A DNA stretch of 25,247 nucleotides from positions 1-25,247 of the forward strand of contig SMXP01000006.1 in NCBI GenBank assembly GCA_004356335.1, read 5' to 3'. The position numbers were made by a program, and so were the translations under genes. Position 1 is the first letter of the stretch, and each line of letters starts with the position of its first letter. The DNA comes from Alphaproteobacteria bacterium (GTDB taxonomy: Bacteria; Pseudomonadota; Alphaproteobacteria; SMXP01). The notes beneath the pieces were generated by a model. It saw only the letters and a program-made list of their open reading frames with translations. It searched no databases and had not been told where the DNA came from. This document shows, in pieces, positions 8,413 to 16,093 of this stretch.

Positions 8413-8578
8413 AGCATTTTCGAGCGAAGTGGACACCGGTTCGCGTTAAGAAAATGCGACCAAACAAGGACTCAGAGCATTTTCGAGCGAAGTGGACACC
8501 GGTTCGCGTTAAGAAAATGCGACCAAACAAGGATTTAAAGCGTTTTCACGAGTCTGTTAAGTTCGGAAACGCTTTAAG
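8410..8578 (+). repeat. Composite repeat, copy 3, with tandemly duplicated module A
   Basis: Two units starting at 8411 and 8474 share 60 identical bases (AGAGCATTTTCGAGCGAAGT through ACCAAACAAGGA), a 63-bp period. A module-B-like hairpin (AAAGCGTTTTC...GGAAACGCTTTA) follows at about 8536-8578. The subtype differs from the other copies (CATTTTCGAGCGAAG instead of CGCATTCAGGAAAAG). It resembles the form familiar from Bradyrhizobium-like genomes. Confidence 0.9.
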
Positions 8579-8636
8579 GCTTGAACGGTTCGCTTGCGTC
8601 CGCCTATGAAAGATTAGGTGTAAGGACGTAATAGCC

Positions 8637-10238
8637 ATGCGAAGCTTCTTTTTGCCCGGCCGGTCAACCGTTCACGGTGTCAACGGTGTTTGCGCCACAT
8701 CCCATCCTTTGGCGTCTTTGGCGGCCATAGATATTCTGCGCGAAGGCGGCAATGCCGTGGACGCGGCTATTGCTGCCAGTGCCGTATTGTGCGTTGTCGA
8801 GCCCATGTCGACCGGCATTGGGGGCGATTGCTTCGTGCTTTATGCACCAAGGGGTGGCCCCGATATTATTGGTCTCAATGGCTCGGGCCGGGCGCCAATG
8901 ACCCTCAGCGCGGATCAATTGCGGGCACAAGGGATCGCTGCCATAGACCCTCTTTCGGTTCATGGGGTGACCGTGCCGGGCGCCGTGGATGCTTGGCATC
9001 GCTTGATGGAACAGCACGGGCGGCTTGGTTTGGAACGTGTGCTTCAGCCCGCTATTGGACACGCGGAACAGGGCTTTGTCGTGACGCCTGTGGTCGCCGG
9101 CTATTGGGACTATCTGGTACCGGTCATCGAAACCACGCAAGCCGGCCGGGCCCATTGGCTTTTGCATGACCGCGCACCGCGAGCGGGCGAACTTTTCCGC
9201 GCCCCAGGATTGGCAAAGGCGCTGCGCGCAATCGCAAAAGATGGCCGATCTGCGTTCTATGAAGGCGAACTGGCGGAAGAATGCGTGACTTGTTTGCAAG
9301 CCGCCGGCGGCCACCATAGTCACGCGGATTTTGCCGCCACCGAAGCAAGCGACGTCGTCCCGCTGACCTCCGATTACCGAGGCCATGGCGTTGTCGAATT
9401 GCCCCCCAATGGCCAAGGTCTTACAGCGCTTTTGCTTTTGAATATTCTGGAGACCTTTGATTTGGAAGAGTTGGCGCCATTCGGACCGGAGCGAATCCAT
9501 CTTCAAATCGAGGCACAAAGACTTGCCTATCATCTCAGAGACCAATTTATTGCCGACCCGGATGTGAGCGACGTGCCGGTCGAGCGGTTGATCGACAAAG
9601 AGACGGCCAGACATTTGGCCAGGCAAATCAAGCCGGACATTGCCATGGTCCATGTGCCCGATGGGGCGCCGTTTGGGTCGGATACGGTATATTTGACGGT
9701 GGTCGACCGCGATCTCAATGCTGTCTCGTTCATCAATTCGCTTTATATGGGCTTCGGCTCGGGCCTCGTCACACCGAACACGGGAATCGTTTTCCAAAAC
9801 CGCGGCGCGTGTTTCGTGCTCGACGAGGGGCATCCCAATCGGTTAGAGGGCGGCAAACGGCCGTTCCACACGATCATACCGGGGCTGGTCTGTCATACAC
9901 AGGGCCCTTATGAAAATAAGGTGTCCATGTCTTTTGGAGTGATGGGCGGTGACTATCAGCCCATGGGTCATAGCCACGTGCTCAGCAATATGATTGATTT
10001 CGGCATGGATGCCCAAGAGGCGCTCGATGGCCCCCGCGTCCTACACACCGGCGGACTGATCGGTTATGAACCCGGCTTGCCGGCCCAGACCGTCGAACAA
10101 TTGCGAGCATGGGGCCACCAATTAGAGCCGGTGACGGCGCCTTGGGGCGGTGGGCAGACCGTCCAAATCGATTGGCGGCAAGGCACGCTTATCGGCGCGT
10201 CGGACCCGCGCAAGGACGGCTGTGCCCTGGCCTACTGA
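8637..10238 (+). CDS. ggt: Gamma-glutamyltransferase family protein (Ntn-hydrolase)
   Basis: A 533-residue protein of the gamma-glutamyltranspeptidase family. These enzymes self-cleave before a Thr that becomes the N-terminal nucleophile. Family features seen are HPLAS and GGNAVDAAIA (residues 23-46), PMSTGIGGDCF (56-66), SVHGVTVPGAVDAW (107-120) and the cleavage region GSDTVYLTVVDRD with candidate nucleophile Thr350. There is no signal peptide, whereas classical GGTs are periplasmic, so a cytoplasmic amidase (for example of the oxamate amidohydrolase type) is also possible. TAAGGA lies about 11 bases before the ATG. The upstream space is filled by repeat copy 3 and the downstream space by copy 4. 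The family call is firm; the physiological substrate is uncertain. Confidence 0.88.
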   Translation: MRSFFLPGRSTVHGVNGVCATSHPLASLAAIDILREGGNAVDAAIAASAVLCVVEPMSTGIGGDCFVLYAPRGGPDIIGLNGSGRAPMTLSADQLRAQGIAAIDPLSVHGVTVPGAVDAWHRLMEQHGRLGLERVLQPAIGHAEQGFVVTPVVAGYWDYLVPVIETTQAGRAHWLLHDRAPRAGELFRAPGLAKALRAIAKDGRSAFYEGELAEECVTCLQAAGGHHSHADFAATEASDVVPLTSDYRGHGVVELPPNGQGLTALLLLNILETFDLEELAPFGPERIHLQIEAQRLAYHLRDQFIADPDVSDVPVERLIDKETARHLARQIKPDIAMVHVPDGAPFGSDTVYLTVVDRDLNAVSFINSLYMGFGSGLVTPNTGIVFQNRGACFVLDEGHPNRLEGGKRPFHTIIPGLVCHTQGPYENKVSMSFGVMGGDYQPMGHSHVLSNMIDFGMDAQEALDGPRVLHTGGLIGYEPGLPAQTVEQLRAWGHQLEPVTAPWGGGQTVQIDWRQGTLIGASDPRKDGCALAY

Positions 10239-10263
10239 TGGCCTGCCACAGCCTCGGATAAGC

Positions 10264-10370
10264 TTAGAGCGCATTCACAAAAAGTGTACGCGGTTTTTGG
10301 GTTCGAATGCGCGACCAATAACGAATCTAGACCACGTTCCCTGATTCAATGAATTGTGAACGGGGTCTAG
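10264..10370 (+). repeat. Composite repeat, copy 4 (modules A and B)
   Basis: Module A runs from TTAGAGCGCATTCACAAAAAG to GAATGCGCGACC, with GCGCATTC and GAATGCGC as pairing arms. Module B (CCACGTTCCCTGATTC...GAACGGGGTCTAG) follows. Its right edge CTAG contains the stop codon of the convergent M48 gene. Confidence 0.9.
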
Positions 10371-11290
10371 CTGTTGCGAAGATAATGATGCCGCGTCGGA
10401 AAAGTCTGCTTGAGGGCCATATAAGAGGCGTCCGGCTCCGCTTGACCGTTCGACGCAGGGAGATTTGCACTGGCCTCGAGCAATGCATCCAGTCGTTTTT
10501 GCGTATCCGGATGCCCGGCAAACAAGGAGGTGGTGCCTTTGGCCTTTTTGGGCACCGTATCAAGAAGTGTCTGATAAATACCGCAGCCTTTTCGTACGTC
10601 ATGCCCCGTCTTAGCGAAAACGGACAAAATATGCTGATCGGCTTCCAATTCGTTCTTGCGCGAGTAAGAGGATGTCACCAGGCGCAACATCGGCCCCGCG
10701 GCCACGCCAACGCCGGCAGCAGAAAGAGCGCCGGCGGTGCCGCCCAACTCGCTGACCAAAGCTCTTTGAACGGTTCCTGACAGGCCATCGGCAAACGAAC
10801 TTTTCTTCATTTCAGACAGCGCATGACTGTACTCTGCGTGGCCCATTTCATGGGCGATGACAGCCGCAAGCTCGTGTTCGTTGTCGACATAGCGCAGAAG
10901 ACCCTTGTTTACGCCGACTTTTCCGCCGGGTAACACCCAAGCGTTGATTTGATCGTTATCGATCACTGTAATTTCCCAGGCGAAGTTTTCCCGTGTCCCG
11001 GTGTCGAATAGCGGCACGCTGAATCGGTCCAAATCCGCCTGGATCGAACGATTGGCATAGGCCCCACCTGACACGTCAACAAGAGCGCCATAATAAGTGT
11101 TACCGATTCGAATTTCATCTTCCTCACCCAAAGTGAGGCCCTTCAGCATTTTGCCGATATTCTTGATATCGTCGGTGCTGAACCCGCCGATCGAAATCTG
11201 CGCGCGGACAGCTTTGGCACCCAACAATCCCAAGCCAATCACAGCGCCCGTTACAAAGCGACGTGACAGAAAAGCCTTCGAATCAGTCAT
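10367..11290 (-). CDS. Exported M48-family metalloprotease
   Basis: A 307-residue zinc peptidase. HEMGH at residues 147-151 gives two His ligands and the catalytic Glu; NELEAD at 213-218 supplies the third ligand (Glu214). The N-terminus (FLSRRFVTGAVIGLGLLGAKAVRAQ) is a signal peptide with an SRRFV stretch that may be read as twin-arginine, cleaved after about residue 30. Family members such as BepA and LoiP act in periplasmic quality control of envelope proteins. The C-terminal GHPDTQKRLDAL is typical of these proteases. The start ATG has GCGAGGA upstream. The stop TAG (10369-10367) lies within repeat copy 4. It precedes no obvious partner gene; repeat copy 5 separates it from the cyclase gene upstream. 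Confidence 0.9.
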   Translation of the reverse strand: MTDSKAFLSRRFVTGAVIGLGLLGAKAVRAQISIGGFSTDDIKNIGKMLKGLTLGEEDEIRIGNTYYGALVDVSGGAYANRSIQADLDRFSVPLFDTGTRENFAWEITVIDNDQINAWVLPGGKVGVNKGLLRYVDNEHELAAVIAHEMGHAEYSHALSEMKKSSFADGLSGTVQRALVSELGGTAGALSAAGVGVAAGPMLRLVTSSYSRKNELEADQHILSVFAKTGHDVRKGCGIYQTLLDTVPKKAKGTTSLFAGHPDTQKRLDALLEASANLPASNGQAEPDASYMALKQTFPTRHHYLRNS

Positions 11291-11304
11291 CTCATTGGTC
11301 CTCG

Positions 11305-11410
11305 CTAGAGCGCATTCAGGAAAAGTGGGTACCGATTTTCCGTCCGAATGCGCGACAAAACAAAGACTTAGAGCACGTTAGGGATGCCATCTTTTGTCAA
11401 TGCGCTCTAG
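11305..11410 (+). repeat. Composite repeat, copy 5 (modules A and B)
   Basis: Module A runs CTAGAGCGCATTCAGGAAAA to GAATGCGCGACAAAAC. The linker is AAAGACTTAGAG, and module B is GCACGTTAGG...CAATGCGCTCTAG. It is nearly identical to copy 6 in module A. It fills the space between the M48 and cyclase genes, so any readthrough transcript would carry two hairpins here. Confidence 0.92.
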
Positions 11411-11413
11411 CCA

Positions 11414-13507
11414 TCACTTCGTCGTAAGGATGACGGTGCCATCCCAATCTGAATCCGGCGGCGTCTCGGCGAAGGCTTGCGCGCGCTCGCGATAGACCCG
11501 GGCCACAGGATCGTCATGTGCAATCTTATCAAATTCAATTCGCGCTGTCTCGAATTCTCGTGACAGGTATAAATTCAGCGCCCCTTCAAAGATGCTCAGC
11601 CGATCGAAAATTTCAGCCGGTATTTCGTCTCGAAAACCGACAATTTCAAAGATGCGCACCGCCTGGCTTCGGCCGGCGACAATGACCTTGTCGATCATCC
11701 GTGTCACGAGGCTATCGCCGATTTCATCGACCAGATCCTCCGATGCCAGGATGGCAGTGCCGTAATTTTTGTTGGCACTTTCAAGGCGAGCCGCGAGATT
11801 GACGGAATCGCCAATGACCGTGTAATTGAAGCGTTCCTCCGATCCCACATTGCCCGCCACGGCATCGCCCGCGTGAAGACCAATTCTGAGTTGTTCAATG
11901 GTTGACGATGAGGTGCGTCCATCAACTTTCCATTGTTTGAGAGCGGCACAACACCTAACTGCCGCCGACGCGGCCGCCAACTCAAGGCGTTCGCCACTTA
12001 TGGGGGCTCCCCAGACCGCCATGATGGCATCACCGATATATTTGTCCACGTAACCGCCTTCCGCTTCGATGAGTTCGGAAAACTTCGTCAAATAATCATT
12101 CAGCAAGCGGACTAAAGATTCCGGTTCATCGGACATCGCCTCGCTGAGACTTGTGAATCCGGCCAGATCGAGAAACAGAACCACGACCTGACGCCGCTCT
12201 CCGCCAAGCTTGAGAAGTTCGGGGTTTTCCGCAAGTTGATCGACAAGATGAGGGCTGAGATAGTGGCGAAACGCATGGCGTATCCAGCGCCTTTGCTGAT
12301 CCTCAAAAAACACCCGATATGAATAGAGAATCAGATAACTCGAAAGCGCTAGACCGAACCACAAGAGATAAGGCAATACGAGGCCATTCAATAGAGCAAG
12401 AACGGAAATGATCCCTATGGCGATCACCGATCCAAAAAGAAGCCCGAGACCTTTGAGGGGTTTGAGTTCCAAGAATCCCCAAGCCAACATAGCCAGACCT
12501 ACAATCGCGATTATTGTATTTAAGGTCGAGGAAAGTAACTTTGGCGCTGTTCCGCTCAGGATGGTTTGAACGGCGAGTGCGTGCAAAAAAACGCCCGGCA
12601 CACTTTGCCGATGAATTTGTGGTGCCGGGATAGTGCTTTGATTGGCACAGGATAAATTTATTATGTTCGGTTGATTAGGCCGGGAAAAGCGATTTGCCGC
12701 CATATGCCGATCTTCCACATCAAGCCAAGTACCGAACAGAACAATCCGATCACCGAATAACGCCTCCATTTGCTCTGTAGGGGCGTCGCCGCATTCATAG
12801 AGATCGGCAATGCGATAAACCGGAATGGTTGCCGGCGACATGAAATCGATCAAAAAGTCTTCTTCTTTAATTGTTCGATTGGTGCGCCGAACAAGTTCGT
12901 TGGCAAAGGAAAGCACGCTATCGCCGTTCTCGAGACGAAATCGACCGGGATAGTCCCGGATCACCCCATCGATGTCGGGCGTGAATTGCAGCGGGCTCAC
13001 ATTGTTGGCTCCACCCACAGCCAGAATTTGCCCTTCATAAGGGGCAATCACTTGATCCGAGAGCCGCACTTCGCCCAAAACCAATCGCCCGTTACGTCCC
13101 AATTCAAAAATCGATCGCAAAAAAGGGCGATCGAAGCCAGGCACAAGGTCGGGTATGGCCAGGGTTTTGGGAAATATAATGTCGAAACCGACAATTGCCG
13201 CGCCGCTTGCCGACACGATATCGAGCACCTGTGCGAGATAGGGTGTCCAGGCGACTTCGGGTATTTCGCTAAACGGCGGTCGGTTGTGGGTGGCCTCGTC
13301 GATGACCACCAAGGCAATGTCCGTATCTATCGCCTCAGGTTCGGATTGCCGTAGCCACCTTGCCGCAGGCAAAAGAAAATCGATACCTAACCCGGCCGAA
13401 TAATTAAATGCCGGCCAACTTGCCAGTATGGTTCCGAAACCGACAACTCCAACTGCCAGAATATAACGCCAGCGTCGTGCGGATTGCCATTGGTCAATCA
13501 AGGGCAA
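11414..13507 (-). CDS. CHASE2-domain class III adenylate cyclase
   Basis: About 697 residues. A first membrane helix (residues 14-31) is followed by an extracytoplasmic CHASE2 sensor domain to about 325 (DTDIALVVIDEAT, GFDIIFP). Three further helices lie between about 330 and 398. The cytoplasmic cyclase domain (about 435-615) has metal-binding Asp447 (FLDLAGFT) and Asp493 (KYIGDAIMAVWG), and Asn570 and Arg574 (GDSVNLAARLES). Lys489 and Asp567 at the purine-specifying positions indicate ATP rather than GTP. A helical tail follows. No in-frame ATG exists near the N-terminus; TTG at 13507 or 13501 is likely, overlapping the upstream gene's TGA (13494-13496), which suggests translational coupling. 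It would make cAMP in response to an envelope signal. Confidence 0.9.
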   Translation of the reverse strand: MPLIDQWQSARRWRYILAVGVVGFGTILASWPAFNYSAGLGIDFLLPAARWLRQSEPEAIDTDIALVVIDEATHNRPPFSEIPEVAWTPYLAQVLDIVSASGAAIVGFDIIFPKTLAIPDLVPGFDRPFLRSIFELGRNGRLVLGEVRLSDQVIAPYEGQILAVGGANNVSPLQFTPDIDGVIRDYPGRFRLENGDSVLSFANELVRRTNRTIKEEDFLIDFMSPATIPVYRIADLYECGDAPTEQMEALFGDRIVLFGTWLDVEDRHMAANRFSRPNQPNIINLSCANQSTIPAPQIHRQSVPGVFLHALAVQTILSGTAPKLLSSTLNTIIAIVGLAMLAWGFLELKPLKGLGLLFGSVIAIGIISVLALLNGLVLPYLLWFGLALSSYLILYSYRVFFEDQQRRWIRHAFRHYLSPHLVDQLAENPELLKLGGERRQVVVLFLDLAGFTSLSEAMSDEPESLVRLLNDYLTKFSELIEAEGGYVDKYIGDAIMAVWGAPISGERLELAAASAAVRCCAALKQWKVDGRTSSSTIEQLRIGLHAGDAVAGNVGSEERFNYTVIGDSVNLAARLESANKNYGTAILASEDLVDEIGDSLVTRMIDKVIVAGRSQAVRIFEIVGFRDEIPAEIFDRLSIFEGALNLYLSREFETARIEFDKIAHDDPVARVYRERAQAFAETPPDSDWDGTVILTTK

Positions 13508-14219
13508 CCAGCCTGTTCATCAAATCGTCGGGAATTTCCAAATTGGGATCGATGGAAAAAACGCCGCTCACCGTGTCGCCATTGACCAGCTCGGCAACAG
13601 CGCGATAAGGCATTCCGGTGTCGAAAGCGGGTGCATCGTCCGGATAGGCAAGATAGGAGCCTTGCGTTGTTCCTTGCCATAAGAATCGGCTCGGGTTTGC
13701 ATCCATGTAGAATATCTTTATGGTGGTGACATCCGTATCCTTCGCGTTCTTCGGCGGCTGCCATTTGAAAATCGGATGTGGACTAGGCAGCGCGTATTCC
13801 TGCCATTCATCGGCGGGAAAAGGCGAGACGCGTTTAACCGAGACACCCGCCTCTTTGGCATCGTCGTCTAGCGCGACATTTGCCGATCGACATATGCGTT
13901 GGTGTATATTCGATGTGCCGCCTTTTGTTACTTTGGCGCCGTCTTGCTTAATTTTCACCTGCCCACACGTTACCGTTTCGACCATACAGCTATCAAAATA
14001 GGACAGGACGATCTGACCGATCGGACGCAGGTCGATTTTGTCTCCTTCAAATGCGTAATCGAAGTCTTGAAGGTCGGATTTCGGAGCGTTGGTAATTTTC
14101 TCGATTAAGGCAACCGGCCGGTCAGACTTAGCAAGCGCAATCGATATCCACGTAACACAAATCAAAACGCAAAAGAGCCAGGCTACATACCTTTTGGATT
14201 GCGTCGTCATGTCGGTCAT
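13494..14219 (-). CDS. Exported protein coupled to the CHASE2 cyclase
   Basis: A 241-residue protein with a clear signal peptide (residues 1-30, ending SIALA). The mature part contains a strand-rich segment GDKIDLRPIGQIVLSYF and three cysteines (78, 85, 110) that could form disulfides in the periplasm. The gene overlaps the cyclase start by up to 14 bases, and the cyclase CHASE2 domain is also extracytoplasmic, so this protein may present or modulate the signal. I recognise no named domain; a distant FecR-like beta domain is possible. AGGGAG lies about 9 bases before the ATG at 14219. A second in-frame ATG at 14210 is an alternative start. Confidence 0.65.
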   Translation of the reverse strand: MTDMTTQSKRYVAWLFCVLICVTWISIALAKSDRPVALIEKITNAPKSDLQDFDYAFEGDKIDLRPIGQIVLSYFDSCMVETVTCGQVKIKQDGAKVTKGGTSNIHQRICRSANVALDDDAKEAGVSVKRVSPFPADEWQEYALPSPHPIFKWQPPKNAKDTDVTTIKIFYMDANPSRFLWQGTTQGSYLAYPDDAPAFDTGMPYRAVAELVNGDTVSGVFSIDPNLEIPDDLMNRLVALD

Positions 14220-14342
14220 GGCCTTGACTCCCTGTGGCGGGCAATTCGTGGCTCATGCTAGCCCGTTCCACTCAAATCCACAAAGCCGCGAACACGATGC
14301 GGCTTGCCCTGAAGCCTACCTTGGCCCATTATCTCTGCGCAA

Positions 14343-14447
14343 TAGAGCGCATTCAGGAAAAGTGGACACCGGTTTTCCGTCCGAATGCGCGACAAAACAA
14401 AGACTTAGAGTACGTTAACGATTCCATCTTTTGTGAACGTGCTCTAG
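14343..14447 (+). repeat. Composite repeat, copy 6 (modules A and B)
   Basis: The most complete copy. Module A runs TAGAGCGCATTCAGGAAAAG to GAATGCGCGACAAAAC, then AAAGACTTAGAG. Module B (GTACGTTAACGATTCC...GTGAACGTGCTCTAG) has ACGTT and AACGT pairing arms. It lies between the divergent exported-protein gene and the Crp-like gene, so promoters for both must be beside or within it. Confidence 0.92.
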
Positions 14448-14491
14448 AGGGCTGTCGGTAGGCCCCAGAGGGCGGCCTAGTGTAAACGGAT

Positions 14492-15187
14492 ATGACAGAT
14501 CAATCGGCTCAGCGGCTTCAGCATCTTGAATTATTCGAAGGTCTTCCTTTGGCCACGCTTGAAGATTTCGAAAAGCGCTGTGTTTGGCATACCTGCCAGG
14601 CGGGCGAGGAGATCTTGGCGCGCAATAGCGACAGTATGGACGTTTATTGTGTCGTCGAAGGGTCCGTAAGGGTGGCCAATTTTTCTCTCACGGGACGGGA
14701 AATTGCCTATGCAACTCTGTCCGCAGGCGAGTTCTTTGGAGAACTTGCAGCGATAGATCACAAAACAAGATCTTCGAGTGTCATTGCCGCCGAGAAAAGT
14801 TTGCTCATGTCCATTGACCCTCGTCAATTCGAGCACTTGATCTTGTCGCATCCGGAAATCGGATTGCGCGTTCTAAAGAAGTTGGCATCGGTGATTCGAA
14901 ACACGGACGAACGCATCATGGATTTAAGTACCATGAGTGCGCATCAACGACTTTTTTCTGAGATTTTACGCCTTTGCGAGCCGGATCCAATCACAAAGAA
15001 TCGATGGCAGATTTATCCCATGCCGACACAGCAAGCAACGGCCAATCAGATTGGAACGACGCGAGAGACGGTAGCGCGTGCTTTAGGTGAGCTGGCGTCC
15101 AGTGGGATTGCGCATCGCAAGGGGCGGACTTTATACATAGACGATAAAGAGCGCTTGACGGAGCTCGCTCAGGCGTTGTCCCAATAA
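14492..15187 (+). CDS. Crp/Fnr-family cAMP-binding transcription regulator
   Basis: A 231-residue regulator. The N-terminal cyclic-nucleotide-binding domain (about 12-130) has the phosphate-binding cassette FGELAAIDHKTRSSS, with Glu84 and Arg93-Ser94 at the ribose and phosphate contact positions, which favours cAMP as ligand. There is no N-terminal cysteine cluster, so it is not an Fnr-type iron-sulfur sensor. A long helix (about 130-155) is followed by an HTH_Crp domain (about 150-215) with recognition helix TTRETVARALGELASSGI. It is divergent from the adenylate cyclase operon and 32 bases upstream of a CpdA-like phosphodiesterase, supporting a cAMP-responsive function. The ATG has no strong ribosome-binding site. 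Confidence 0.9.
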   Translation: MTDQSAQRLQHLELFEGLPLATLEDFEKRCVWHTCQAGEEILARNSDSMDVYCVVEGSVRVANFSLTGREIAYATLSAGEFFGELAAIDHKTRSSSVIAAEKSLLMSIDPRQFEHLILSHPEIGLRVLKKLASVIRNTDERIMDLSTMSAHQRLFSEILRLCEPDPITKNRWQIYPMPTQQATANQIGTTRETVARALGELASSGIAHRKGRTLYIDDKERLTELAQALSQ

Positions 15188-15219
15188 TAAACTCAAGATA
15201 CTTTGATGGACTTGATTAA

Positions 15220-16071
15220 ATGAGAATCGCGCAACTAACAGATCCCCATATTGTGCGTGATGGTGAGCTGTTACATGGTTATATCGACTCGGGCAAAAGA
15301 TTGCGTAACGCCTTTTCCGTTATTGACAATATGAAGCCACGAGTCGACGTCATTTTGCTTACGGGCGATCTGGTGGAGCAGCCGGACGATGCAGCCTATA
15401 TGGCTCTTCAAGACATACTCAATGAGCGCCAGTCACCGGTATTCTTAATTCCCGGCAATCACGACGACCGCTCGTTGATGCACGCAAAATTTAGCAGCAC
15501 CGGCATGTATCCGTGTACCAAGGACCGTGCCCAGTATGATCTTGACGATTATGCCGTGCGATTGATTGCGCTCGATAGTGTTTGGCAAGGCAATGAGCTA
15601 CCGGAGTTCGATGAGGACCGCGCTGACTGGTTGGCCAACACCCTAAGTAAGCAGCCGAATAAACCCACTCTCCTGTTTATCCATCATCCGCCGTTCCATA
15701 CGGGCATTGCCTTCGTCGATCTCGCGCCGTCTGATTGGTATCGCCATCTGTCTCGTGTCATAAGCCAACACGATCAGGTTAAGCTCGTTTTGTGCGGACA
15801 CGCTCATACAACGATGTCCGGTCAGATTGCGGGCGTCCCGGTTTATGTGGCGCCCAGTTCGGCCTTTCAGTTGTCCGGCTTTTTAGGTGTTGATGAAGCC
15901 CCGACCCTGATAGACGAGGCAGGTCCCGTGACCATTCATTATTGGACCGGTAATCAGTTCGTCACATCGCCGTATCTACCGGTACAGGGTGCCGGGCAAA
16001 CCCGCCTCGATCGAATTGCGGGCGTGAGTTGGGATGAATTAAAACAAGCCATGAAGGGGGACCTGGCTTGA
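15220..16071 (+). CDS. cpdA: Class III cyclic-nucleotide phosphodiesterase, CpdA-like
   Basis: A 283-residue calcineurin-type metallophosphoesterase. The metal-binding motifs are in order: Asp8-x-His10 (DPH), Gly49-Asp50 (TGD), Gly79-Asn80-His81-Asp82, His155 (HHPP) and Gly193-His194-x-His196. Length and motif spacing fit the CpdA/Icc group, which hydrolyses 3',5'-cAMP; glycerophosphodiesterase (GpdQ-like) activity is the main alternative. No signal peptide, so cytoplasmic. It directly follows the Crp-like gene (32 bases) and shares a neighbourhood with the cyclase, which makes cAMP the likely substrate. It ends 22 bases before the convergent ThDP-enzyme stop. Confidence 0.85.
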   Translation: MRIAQLTDPHIVRDGELLHGYIDSGKRLRNAFSVIDNMKPRVDVILLTGDLVEQPDDAAYMALQDILNERQSPVFLIPGNHDDRSLMHAKFSSTGMYPCTKDRAQYDLDDYAVRLIALDSVWQGNELPEFDEDRADWLANTLSKQPNKPTLLFIHHPPFHTGIAFVDLAPSDWYRHLSRVISQHDQVKLVLCGHAHTTMSGQIAGVPVYVAPSSAFQLSGFLGVDEAPTLIDEAGPVTIHYWTGNQFVTSPYLPVQGAGQTRLDRIAGVSWDELKQAMKGDLA

Positions 16072-16093
16072 TCCCCGCCATGGCTCTTAATCT

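Noticed and set aside
8410..8578. Tandem repeat considered as a CRISPR array or direct-repeat origin
   Set aside because: Only two units, no unique spacers, and each unit is a known copy of the dispersed palindromic element.
8664..9833. 389-codon open frame antisense to the gamma-glutamyltransferase gene
   Set aside because: It mirrors the coding frame of a well-supported gene, has no recognisable domain and no start context. It is a codon-bias shadow.
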